Assembly (NCBI GenBank): GCA_001275005.1
Contig: JWZX01002663.1
Location: forward strand, 1-22,213
Length of the DNA stretch: 22,213 nt
DNA from: Chrysochromulina tobinii
Taxonomy: Eukaryota; Haptophyta; Prymnesiales; Chrysochromulinaceae
Direction: 5' to 3'
Below are positions 1-8,441 of this stretch, one piece after another. How positions within the stretch are numbered: the first letter of the stretch is position 1; each line of letters opens with the position of its first letter. The position numbers were made by a program, and so were the translations under genes. Below the pieces are notes generated by a model. It saw only the letters and a list, made by a program, of their open reading frames with translations. It was not told the origin of the DNA and did no database searches.

Positions 1-79
1 GCTCAACCCGGACTTAGCTCAACCCGGACTTGCTAAGTCCGGGTTGAGCATACCGTCACGAAATAAGTCCGGGTTGAGC
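1..79. repeat. Clustered 15-bp inverted/direct repeat
   Basis: The 15-mer GCTCAACCCGGACTT occurs twice directly (1-15 and 17-31), and its exact reverse complement occurs twice (35-49 and 65-79). Copies 17-31 and 35-49 form a perfect 15-bp stem with a 3-base loop, and the outer copies can form a second nested stem. The cluster is cut by the window edge and lies just upstream of the MED8-like start codon. It could be the end of a small hairpin transposable element or a promoter/5' UTR hairpin; the sequence does not decide between them. Confidence 0.8.
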
Positions 80-112
80 AACAACCTCCTTTTTACCGGT
101 ATCCGGATAGCA

Positions 113-625
113 ATGCAATCCTTGCTCATCTCCGCTGAGCACCGAGCGGAAGAGCTCAAGCGCTCGCTACGCAACTTTGATGCCGGACGCGGTGGTGGCC
201 GGTTTGGCACCGTGCTGCAGCAGTTTGAGCAACTCTCAAAGCAGCTCGTGATGCTTCAGGATCGCACGACGGATCGGAACTCGCAGGAGCTACTCGAGCG
301 GCACTTTGCCGTGCCATCCCCGGTGCGCAGCTTCGAGACAGCCACGGCGCCCGGCGTGAGCACGGCCGCCGTACCAGCCTTGCTCTCGACGATGCTCGAC
401 AAGGAGCAGGAGGATCAAGCGCCGCCGCCGGCGCTGCTGGCACGCGACGAGGCGAGCGATTTGGAGACCATCGCTCGGCACAACCGCATCGTCGGCGCGG
501 CGCACGAGCACCTCGCACGAATTGCGCTGCGTGCCGATCTTCCCGGCGCGTCCAGCACATTTGGCGTGAACGACGGCAAGCGGTTTGGCGGCAATGATGG
601 CAAGCGCCAGCGAACGGGCGAGTAA
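113..625 (+). CDS. Mediator subunit 8-like protein (MED8 candidate)
   Basis: The product is a 170-residue, single-exon protein. The first ATG of the open frame is at 113; the frame is open further upstream but without an ATG. The layout resembles MED8, a head-module subunit of the Mediator complex that links activators to RNA polymerase II. An N-terminal amphipathic helix (LLISAEHRAEELKRSL) is followed by a second helix (FGTVLQQFEQLSKQLVMLQD), comparable to the MED8 segment in which a FxxLSxQLxxL pattern follows the first helix. A Val/Pro-rich link then leads to a PALLSTMLDKEQEDQ stretch, comparable to the MED8 PDHLRTKPDPEVEEQE region, and a further helix. The C-terminus carries a short repeat (NDGKRFGG, NDGKRQR). 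The assignment is from remembered family patterns, and another coiled-coil nuclear protein is possible. It converges on the WD40 gene. Confidence 0.5.
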   Translation: MQSLLISAEHRAEELKRSLRNFDAGRGGGRFGTVLQQFEQLSKQLVMLQDRTTDRNSQELLERHFAVPSPVRSFETATAPGVSTAAVPALLSTMLDKEQEDQAPPPALLARDEASDLETIARHNRIVGAAHEHLARIALRADLPGASSTFGVNDGKRFGGNDGKRQRTGE

Positions 626-890
626 CAGGGCGGGGATCTGACCGTCCCCGATGATTTAGAAAGAGGAAACGAATGTTTCCCGGACGGTGCACCCATCACA
701 TCGTCTCTGTATGTGCACCACTACCTCTCCACTGTCTGTGTGGTCGTTACTGTAAACGAAACCAGGCGCAACAACCGAACCCGGGACCGTGCTCCGCCGT
801 GGGCTGGGCGCCCCTCCGGCAGGAGCAGCGCTCAACAAAAGGGACCGCCGGCGCCGCTGCTTTACGTCAGGCTCCTCCCAGGAACCAGCT

Positions 891-3873
891 TCACCTCCTC
901 GACTCCCTACTCGCGCGCACGCTGCGCCGTTTGTTGTCGACTGCCTTATTTGGCTCGAGAGAGATCGTGGAGCGTAACCGATCCTCGAGCCGCTGCAGCT
1001 CGAGAGCCAGGCCTGTCACGTTCTTGGCGCCGCCGGCCTCCTCGCCGTCCTTGCCGCGCTTCTTCTTGCCTGCTTCGTCGCTCAGCTCCTTGCGCATGAA
1101 CTTGTCGCCGCCGCCGCCCCCTTTTTTGGCATCGGTGACCCATTTGGGCTCGATCAGCGGGTGGCGCACGATGTAGGGCACAAAGTGGTCGTCGTAGGCC
1201 GCACCCTTTTTGGGCGGCGCGAGCTCGGCCTCGTCCTCCTCCTCGTCGTCGAGCTCCTCATCGAGCTCCTCCTCCACGTTGTCCGCCTCGAACTCGCCCT
1301 CCTCGCCGACCTCGTCGCTGGGCAGCTCGTCCTCGGGCACGGCTGGTGGCTCATAGTCATTCCACACGCGGATCGAGCGGTCCCAAGATGCGGAGAGGTA
1401 CTGATGCTTCTCGGGCACGTGCAGCATGCATCGGACCGCGTCAGCGTGCCCGAGGTGCTGCTGCACCATCTCGGGGTCCATCGGCCACTTGCACAGGCCC
1501 GCGAGCGCTGGGTTGCGCACGCGCGGCTTGGGATCGTAGACGCGGATGGCACGGTCCATCGTCGCCACTAAGATCATGCCGCGCGCGTCGCACGTGAGCG
1601 CCGTGATCGCAATGTCGCCCGGAGGTCGAATCTCGCCAACCTGGACGCAGTCGGGGCTCCACAGCCGCACCGAATGGTCTTCGGAGCCGCTCACCCAGAG
1701 CAGATGCGGCGCATTCCAGCGCACCTGCGACACGTCGGCCTCGTGACCCCGCAGCGCGCCGCACAGCCTCTTGCCCAGCCGGTCCTCGGGCACCGTAGTC
1801 TCCCTCGGCGCATCCTCATCCTCGGGATCGCGTTCCTTCTCCTTGGAGCCAAATTTGGGTTTGGGAGTCGCGGGGATGTCGCCCTCGGGCGACAGGTCCC
1901 ACAGCTTGACACCCTGATCGGCAGACGCTGTCGCGAGCTGCGGCGGTGTGAGCTCTGGCGCTCGTGCGACGGAGAGGATGTAGTCATCGTGCGCGTCGAG
2001 CATCACGTGGGTTGGCTTGGCCTCCTCCCCATTCTGGATGTCTCGGATGGCCGCATGCACATCCCACAGACGCACCGATAGATCCCATGAGACGGAGCCG
2101 ATGATACTGCCCCAGCACACGAGCCCGGTCACGCGGTCCGTGTCGCCCCGGCCCTTCGGGTAAGCCCGTGCCCAAGCAGAACACGTTCTCGCTACCAATC
2201 GAGGCTTGGCCATTGCTCTCCTCGTCGTCCTGCCGCTGCGCGCCGTCGCCCACTGGCCAGAGGCGCACGATGCCGTCGTCGCCGCCCGTGACGAAGCGGT
2301 GGAGCTCCTCACAGTAGACCGCGCACAGCACCGCGCCGCTGTGCCCAGGCATCGCGTCTGTCGGGGTGTAGATGAAGGGATTCATGCGCGAAATGGGCTC
2401 CCACAGCCGGATGACCGAGTCCGCGCCTCCAGAGAGAAGAACCATCGAGTCCTCCCCGTCGCCGCCGTCTGGGTTCGGGCGGCGCCGGTAGCAGTGCGCG
2501 AGCACCTCGACCCAGTCGGTGTGCTCACGCAGGATCGTCACCGCACCGTGCGGATTGTAGCGCCAGATGCACAGGTTACGCGAGGACGTTGAGGCGACCA
2601 CCTCCCCAGTCTGCGGGATTCGGAAGAGGCGCTGCACACGCTCCTTGGCCTCCTTCTGGGCCGAGGCCGAGGTGTCTGTCTGCGAAGCAGGAGACAGAGA
2701 GAGAGATTGAGAGAGAGAGAGTGAGAGGAGCAAAGGGTCAGTGGCTGTGCGTGGCTGTGCGTGGCTGTGCGTGGCTGTACGTGGCTGTGCATGGCCATCA
2801 AGTGTGGCCATCCGTGGCCATCCGTGGCCACCCGCGGCCATCCGCGGCCATCAGCGACGAACAGTGCGGCACTGCACCTGCTGCAAGAAGGGCGTGATGT
2901 CCGTCGCCGATCGGGGGTCATACACCAGGGGAGAGGCGGAATTGGAGGACATCCAGAGCGTGCGCGTGGAAGGACAGTAGACGAGCCCAGTGACCGTGTC
3001 GCCGATCCCGTGGGCCTCGTCAATGACCGCCACCGGCTTCTTCGAATCTCCCGCCCAGATCTTGACCTGCCGGTCGAAGGAGCCGGTGATGATCCAATTA
3101 TTGTCCGGGTCGAAGGTGACGGCGGAGATGGCGGCCTCATGACACTCGACGGGTGTGCCAACCTTGCGCAGCTGCGGCACGTCCATCGTGAGCGTCCCAG
3201 CGCCGTCGTGAGCGCCCTTCTTGCCCTTCTTGGGCTTATCGGAGATCTTCCGAGATCCGTCCGTATCCCACATGCACAGCATTCGATCGTAGCCTACCGA
3301 GTAGAGCTTGCCACTGTCGATGCAGATGATGCCGCGCACGAGCGCGTCCTCGACGCCGCGAGCGCCGTGCGCGTCGCGCAGCAGCGTCTGCAGCTTGATC
3401 ACAACCTTTGAATTCGGCGACATTTCGTGCTCCGGGATGGTCGAGTAGACCCAGATGTGGCCGTTGGCGCCCACCACGAGGTTGGTGCGCCGCGCATCCC
3501 ATGCGAGGCAGTGCAGCGGGCCGGGCTTGACAGTCGAGGGGATGTCCACCTCTCTGCTCGATTGCGATTTCTGGCCCACCTTCTCTCGCTGCAGCAGGTC
3601 GCCCTTATTCCACACGAGCACGTTGCCGTCGATCGAGCACGAGAAGAGCACCTTGTGCGAGGTGGCAAAGGCGAGGCCCGTGACCCAGCCCTTGTGCTCC
3701 GCCAGCGTGCGCACGTGGTCTCCCGTCTCCGAGAGCCACGTCTTGATCGTCGTGTCCGCCGATCCCGTCGAGATCTCGCGGCGCAGCGGATTGTAGGCGA
3801 TGCAGAGGATCTGGCCGTCGTGCGCAGGGCTGCCGTCGGGGCTGGTGATCGTGCGTCGGATCTCCATCGCCAT
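891..3873 (-). CDS. Large WD40-repeat protein, two exons, apparent frameshift
   Basis: The start is the ATG at 3873. Exon 1 is 3873-2878 (332 codons) and exon 2 is 2679-891; the intron between them is phase 0. Fourteen WD-type blade ends can be counted: in exon 1 TIKTWL, VLVWNK, HIWVYS, MLCMWD, QVKIWA and LVYDPR, and in exon 2 LCIWRY, VIRLWE, IVRLWP, SVRLWD, GVKLWD, SVRLWS, AIRVYD and SIRVWN. This fits two seven-bladed propellers. After the last blade come a long Asp/Glu-rich segment (about 1210-1320) and a Lys/Arg-rich, Gly-containing tail. Such proteins are scaffolds; I do not recognise a named orthologue. Near 2150-2175 the reading frame must shift by one base to go from the ninth to the tenth blade. 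With that shift the product is about 927 residues. It starts divergently from the methyltransferase gene at 4201. Confidence 0.85.
2680..2877 (-). other. WD40 gene intron with 10-bp repeats
   Basis: This is a 198-base GT-AG intron (donor CAG|GTGCAG, acceptor TTCGCAG|ACAGAC), phase 0 on both sides. In the sense direction it holds tandem 10-mers of two kinds, TGGCCACGGA-like then CAGCCACGCA-like, followed by a pyrimidine-rich tract of CTCTCT repeats before the acceptor. Its decamers differ in sequence from those of the other introns but share the 10-base period. Its 5' end does not match the start of the next exon. Confidence 0.85.
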
Positions 3874-4200
3874 GGCTGCGGAGAATGTGGTGGTGGTGGC
3901 GGAGGTGCAGGTCACCGACGGAGGTGCAGGCCAAGGCCTCTCCACCGACGCTGTTCGTGCGGCGGCCTGGGCGAGACACCGAGAGGAGCGCTGCACTCTC
4001 AACAGCCACAGAAAAGCTTGAGCGGCGTGCCGGGCGCCAAATTTTTGCATCGACACTGGCGACGCGCCAGCAACAATGTGCCGGTCTTTCTCGACACGCA
4101 TTCAAATCGCTAAGGGGGTACTGTAGGTCTGACCTTCATCATCGCGCCTCCGCAACTCGTGGGACACGCGAGCGAGCGCGTGCGTGCGTGCGTGCCGCCG

Positions 4201-4914
4201 ATGATGAGTCGCGACATAAGCACCTCCGACACCATCGTCGCTTGCGGTCAGCCAGTGGCGTGCCACGGCGAAGCAATCTTGGGTCCGCTCACGCTGCATT
4301 GCGACGGCTCCATCGCCGGACAGGTTTGGGGTGCAGGTGCCGCGCTGGGCCGTCACCTGTTGTTAACGACTCTGCCGGAGCGGCCAGAGGTGATCGAAAT
4401 CGGCAGCGGCACCGGCGTTGCTGGCCTCGCCGCGGCTGCAGCAGGCGCTACGAGCGTCATCCTCACCGATCTGCCCGAGGGCGTGCCACGGCTGAAGGAC
4501 ATGATCCAGCGCAACGAGGCCGCACTGCAATCCACGGAGGTGACTGCGGCAGCACTAGAGTGGGGCGACGAGGGCGCCGCGCGCACCCTGTGCGCAGATG
4601 GCGTGGACCTGGTGCTCGCCGCCGATGTCCTATACTCGGGCGAGCCGGCCGTGCACGAGGCGCTGCGCGCCACCTTCGTCGCGCTCGCGAAGCCGAGGGA
4701 CGCTCTCATTTTGCATGCGTATGAGGAACGCTGGCCCAAGATCGTGCAGATGTGGCGCGCTAGCCTGAGCGACCCTCGTTGCGGATTGCGAGTCGTGCAG
4801 GAGACGGTGCTGGACGCCCCGTGGATGCGGCCCGATGGAGAGTACTCTGGCTTTCGTGAGAGGAGGATGATCTTACAGACGTTGCGGTTGACCGAAGACT
4901 GCTTGTTCTCATGA
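4201..4914 (+). CDS. Family-16 (METTL21-type) protein methyltransferase
   Basis: The product is a 237-residue single-exon protein; the ATG ATG at 4201 is the first ATG in the open frame. It has the fold signature of the seven-strand AdoMet methyltransferases of the METTL21/METTL18/FAM86 group, which methylate lysines (and in one case histidine) in chaperones and translation factors. The family's GxxxW motif is at G40-W43. Motif I is EIGSGTG at residues 66-72. The characteristic TDLP acidic turn is at 89-92, and the AADVLYS catalytic-site motif is at 140-146. The C-terminal part (HAYEERWPK) also fits the family. No targeting peptide is visible, so a cytosolic enzyme is likely. The substrate cannot be read from the sequence. 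Confidence 0.85.
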   Translation: MMSRDISTSDTIVACGQPVACHGEAILGPLTLHCDGSIAGQVWGAGAALGRHLLLTTLPERPEVIEIGSGTGVAGLAAAAAGATSVILTDLPEGVPRLKDMIQRNEAALQSTEVTAAALEWGDEGAARTLCADGVDLVLAADVLYSGEPAVHEALRATFVALAKPRDALILHAYEERWPKIVQMWRASLSDPRCGLRVVQETVLDAPWMRPDGEYSGFRERRMILQTLRLTEDCLFS

Positions 4915-5301
4915 ACGCATCGCCAATCTTTTCATGTACATTGTATCCGACGTAGCGCTTGGCACGGCGCGTAAGACGGAAATCTGGCCCGGTGGCCGCG
5001 GACCGCCGCGCGCGCGGCGGCGAACAATGAGGAAAACCATTGTGCTGATCGCCGCTCGGCGCACAGCGCAGCGCGCGCGGCGCACGCGCGCATACTGCTG
5101 AGCTATGAAGACCAACTGTACCATCAAGCCGAATGATCTTATGGAGACACACAGCCATGGCTGAGCACACCGCAAAACGCCATGGATCTCTCACGCCTCG
5201 CACCACTCCTACCCGCAAAACGCCATGGATCTCTCACGCCTCGCACCACTCCTACCGAAACTGAGATTCCGTCTCGGGCCTACCCGTCGACATCGCTAGT
5301 C
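4915..5301. other. Intergenic region between methyltransferase and SET genes
   Basis: I see no gene. The stretch holds a GC-rich segment (about 4985-5100) and then a perfect 43-bp tandem duplication (5171-5256). It should contain the 3' end of the methyltransferase transcript and the promoter of the SET gene. Confidence 0.6.
5171..5256. repeat. Perfect 43-bp tandem duplication upstream of the SET gene
   Basis: Bases 5171-5213 are repeated exactly at 5214-5256. Each copy holds CGCCATGG, an ATG in good context. The first copy's ATG (5182) is in frame with the SET protein and the second's (5225) is not. The identity of the copies suggests a recent event. Confidence 0.95.
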
Positions 5302-6947
5302 ATGCACGCCCAGGCTGTGGTTACGCTCCAACGCCGCGCATGCATCACGGTCATCGCGCTCGTGCTGAGCGCATCGCCAACAGCGCACGCCGCGCAGCCG
5401 ACCACCAAGATCTCGCGCCTCACGGCCTGGCTAGAGGGTCAGCCCGGAGGGTCCGTGGGCCCGGTGCGCTTCGGCCCGTCCGACTTGGGTGGCGCGGGTA
5501 GCGGGTGTGGTGCCTTTGCGACGCGGGACTTGCGCGTGGGCGAGCTACTGCTGGCACTCCCTGCCACTGCGCTGCTGACGGTGGGGCCTGATGACGAGCT
5601 GCAATCTCTCGCCGAGCTGGTGGGAGATCGCGCCGCGCTTGCGGGGACGCTGGCGCGGGAGCTGCTGCGCGGGGACGCGTCGCCGCTCGCCGCGTACACG
5701 GCGTGCCTGCCACGCAACCTGGAGGCCGACGATGAGGCCATGCACCCGCTCTGGTGGACGACAGAAGAGCTCGCTTTCCTACGAGGTACGAGTGCGGCGC
5801 GCGAGATACGGGCGTTGAAGGCCGAGGTGCAATCCCTCACGCGGCAGCTCACGGCTGGTGTGCTGGCGGGCGAGGTGGCGACACATGGAGAGGCGGCTGT
5901 GCGCGCTGCGGTCCTGGATGCCTATGTGAGTGTGCTCTCACGCAGGTGAGGATCGCTGAGCGCCGAGATGAGCGACGATGACCTACTGATAGTCTCTCAT
6001 GACCTCTGACGTTGTGTTTGCGTGCTGTCGCGCAGCTTCGAGCTCACCGAAGAATTCGGCTTCCCCGTGCCTAGCCCAGGTGCGATCTCCCTTGAGAGCG
6101 CTTGATTGCGTGCCTAGCCCAGGTGCGATCTCCCTTGAGAGCGCTTGATTGCGCCTGACTGAGTGGTCTATGTTGACGTCTGACGGACCGTGTGGTATGC
6201 TCGTCGATCAGCGGCGGGCTGGGGCGAGGGCACAGCGCTCATACCGCTCCTTGACCTGCTGCAGCACAGCGGTGCGGGCGCATCGGTCGGGTACGCCTAC
6301 GAGACCTCGGCGGAGGGCCGGACACTGCTCATCGCACGAGCCAAGGGGGCATGTGCGGCGGGCACCGAGCTTTGCCTCGACTACGGCGCACGTGCGTTCT
6401 GATTGCCTCTCCAATCGAACCGCTAAGCTCTGAGGACCTCTCTGATTGCCTCTGATGAACAAACTCAAGAGAGCTGTGACGTGCTGTGCGCAGACCCGGA
6501 TTTCGTCTTCTTGACGCACTACGCCTTCGTGCCGAGATTGGGCGAGCAATTAGCGAGCTGTTACACGGTGCTCCGGCTCGATGCATGCGAGGCCGCCGGG
6601 GCTTCAGAACTTGGGATGGGAGCACCGATGGTGCGTGAGCCGATCGAATGGGCAAATGAGATCTGAGCTCCTTTTAGAGTGCCTAGGAGGGCCAAAGATT
6701 GCCTCCCTCATCAGGTGCGCGAGGCGATGGAATGGGCAGAGGAGTACGGTGTCGTCGAAGAAGAGTCGAGCCCCTTCGATGAGAGTGTGGACGACGAGAT
6801 TGCGGATCCACTACGTGCTCTTGCCGCGCTGCTCGAGGCAGCCTTCCCAGATGTGAGCTCGCCGCTGTGCTTTGGCGTCTCTTTGGCGATGGTCGACCCT
6901 ATTCTGAACCCTATTCCATCAGTTGATCCCTGCTCCCCCCCCCTCGC

Positions 6948-6978
<31 letters not shown>

Positions 6979-7407
6979 GCCGCCACCCCCGCTACCTCGG
7001 AGGCGACCGCGGAGGCATGCCTACTCGACGAGCGTGCCCAGCTCCTCCTGGGTGCACTGCGCACGTGCGCGCGCTTGTGCTCGCTGCGGGACGATGGCAG
7101 TGGCGCCTTGCCAGCGGACCAAGCGCTGCAGGCCGCGCGGACCGTCCTGCGGACTGGTACGCTGGGGGCGGCCAACGACGATGCCGCCGCGAGACTCGTG
7201 GCATTGAGCGCCCGCATGCAGGTGGAGGCGTTGGACGCGGCAGAGGGGCGCATGCAACAGGCAGCTGCGGATGCAAACGGAGGTCGAGAGCGCCGTGACA
7301 AGCGCGCCGCTGCGTGTGAGCACCTTGCGAGGGCAGTCCGAGCGTCGGAACGGACCATTCTCGAGCGGCTGTGCGCGGGCGACGATGTATTTGGGTTTCG
7401 CCAATAG
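5302..7407 (+). CDS. SET-domain protein methyltransferase, Rubisco-LSMT type
   Basis: There are five exons: 5302-5945, 6036-6079, 6212-6391, 6494-6630 and 6715-7407. All junctions are GT-AG, phases agree throughout, and the product is 565 residues. The ATG at 5302 gives a signal-like N-terminus: basic QRR, then the hydrophobic core ITVIALVLSA ending in AHA-AQ. The ATG at 5182 would add 40 residues and bury it. SET motifs follow in order: GCGAFATRDLRVGE, then SRSFEL created by splicing exon 1 to exon 2, then LIPLLDLLQHS, then ELCLDYGA with the catalytic-type Tyr, then a DFVFLTHYAFV segment. A helical C-terminal half (RALAALLEAAF onward, with poly-Ala) matches the substrate-binding domain. The usual Asn of the NH motif is Gln here. 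Family members methylate lysines in Rubisco, aldolases, cytochromes or translation factors; plastid targeting is possible. Confidence 0.85.
5946..6035 (+). other. SET gene intron 1, flanked by a direct repeat
   Basis: This is a 90-base GT-AG intron, phase 2 (CGCAG|GTGAGG ... CGCGCAG|CTTCG). Its last 14 bases (GTGCTGTCGCGCAG) match the last 14 bases of exon 1 (GTGCTCTCACGCAG) at 12 of 14 positions, so the intron lies after one copy and ends with the other. Confidence 0.9.
6080..6211 (+). other. SET gene intron 2 with duplicated splice donor
   Basis: This is a 132-base GT-AG intron, phase 1 (CCCAG|GTGCG ... GATCAG|CGGCG). A perfect 43-bp tandem duplication (6066-6108 and 6109-6151) spans the donor, so a second identical donor lies at 6123. 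Use of the second would add 43 bases and reach an in-frame stop, so only the first gives a full protein. Confidence 0.9.
6392..6493 (+). other. SET gene intron 3
   Basis: This is a 102-base GT-AG intron, phase 1 (GCGCAC|GTGCGT ... GTGCGCAG|ACCCGG). It contains two TGATTGCCTC units and one TGAGGACCTC, the same sense-strand decamer seen in other introns of the window. No flanking exon copy is visible. Confidence 0.85.
6631..6714 (+). other. SET gene intron 4, starts with a copy of the next exon
   Basis: This is an 84-base GT-AG intron, phase 0 (CCGATG|GTGCGT ... CCTCATCAG|GTGCGC). Its first 30 bases (6631-6660) match the first 30 bases of exon 5 (6715-6744) at 25 positions. Read through, they would encode VREPIEWANE against VREAMEWAEE in the exon. 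It ends in GCCTCCCTCATCAG, identical to GPN2 intron A. Confidence 0.85.
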
Positions 7408-7595
7408 GCCAATAGGGAAATCAACTCTCCACGTTGAGACATAAATTACAAAGATTCACAGCTTCGCGGCATCGCTTGGCGGTTATGAATCTAAATTTGG
7501 TGCGTGAGGAAAGCGAGCTCGCTCCTGCGTTCAACGCTGACTGTCTTTTGACGGAAGGCCTGCGGGCGAGCGACGTCCGGGCTCTCCCCTGAGCC

Positions 7596-7750
7596 ATGCA
7601 GGCCCAGGTGTTCCAGTCCCCGAGGCATCACCTCGACACATCACCCAAATGGTTGTCGAACCAGAACCAGCAGCAGCGCTCCCAACGTCGATGCCGCAAT
7701 GGCCGCGGCTGCCGGAACACATGGTGCACCTTCTCGCACCCTCCTGACTC

Positions 7751-7789
<39 letters not shown>

Positions 7790-8441
7790 GGTGAATCAGC
7801 AACCACAGCATGCCAATCATCATCAGCAGCAGGCCAATCTGCAGCAGATGAATCCGCAGCAGCTCGTCAACCACGGGTGGCAGCCTACGCAGGTTGCTCC
7901 GGGCTACTTTGCTGCTCCGGTCCAGGCGGTCCAGGCGCATGGATTGGAGCCGCAAGGCAGCCCGGCCCGGCACGACGCTGATGAAGGAGCCCAGCACGGG
8001 CGAGGCGCACGCCGAGGCCTGAATAGCCAACAAAGAGCCCAAGAGGAGCGCGCGAGCGGCGAGCTCCGTCCAAGTGCTGCAGTCTTTGTGCCCACGGGTG
8101 TGTGTGCGCCGACGCAGCTGCAGCAGCCGCCGCCGCAGCAAGGCATGGGCTGGTGGTCGCCAAATGCGCAGCGGCAGTGGACCGAGGCGCAGTGCAACGT
8201 GCAGCCGCGCTTCGGGATGCCGGCTCTTTACGGGAGCCCCTCGTTTGCGACCATCGAGCAGCAGCAGCAGCAGCAGGTGCGCTCAAAGCCCCCTCTGACG
8301 CCGCTCGAGGTGCCCGGTCACTGGGGGTCGGAGTGCGGCGATGCTGCTGATGAGGAGATGACGGAGTGGGGACCGCAGTCACCCTCGCCCGCCTCGGTGC
8401 TCGGGGCGGACCTCATGGCGCTGCTCGACGAGAACGCATGA
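7596..8441 (+). CDS. CCCH zinc-finger, glutamine-rich protein
   Basis: The product is a 281-residue single-exon protein starting at the ATG at 7596. One zinc finger of spacing C-x5-C-x4-C-x3-H is visible at C33, C39, C44 and H48 (CRNGRGCRNTWCTFSH). This is the short spacing typical of Nab2/ZC3H14-like and related RNA-binding fingers. It is followed directly by 12 glutamines, then a region rich in Gln, Asn, His and Pro, a second short Gln run, and an acidic C-terminus ending in ASVLGADLMALLDENA. The architecture suggests an RNA-binding regulator with a low-complexity interaction region, but a single finger cannot define the family. The poly-Gln is pure CAG repeat and likely length-variable. 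No introns are needed. Confidence 0.7.
7752..7788 (+). repeat. CAG repeat encoding poly-Gln
   Basis: Twelve uninterrupted CAG codons lie directly after the zinc finger of the CCCH protein. Pure triplet runs of this kind are prone to length change. Confidence 0.95.

Noticed and set aside
156-692. Minus-strand open frame across the MED8-like gene
   Set aside because: Arg/Ala/Pro-rich composition typical of antisense reading of GC-rich coding DNA.
2154-2184. 31-base mini-intron explaining the WD40 frame shift
   Set aside because: It fits arithmetically, but it is far shorter than every other intron here and would remove protein-like residues; a one-base indel is simpler. Kept as an alternative only.
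5182-5301. Upstream ATG as the start of the SET protein
   Set aside because: It lies in the duplicated segment and would bury the signal-like N-terminus; the ATG at 5302 is preferred, though not proven.
6123-6151. Second donor in SET intron 2 as an alternative exon end
   Set aside because: It would add 43 bases and lead to an in-frame stop.
6853-6922. Possible 70-base GT-AG intron in SET exon 5
   Set aside because: Removing it shifts the frame into a Pro-rich reading and loses the C-terminal domain; reading through keeps a continuous protein.
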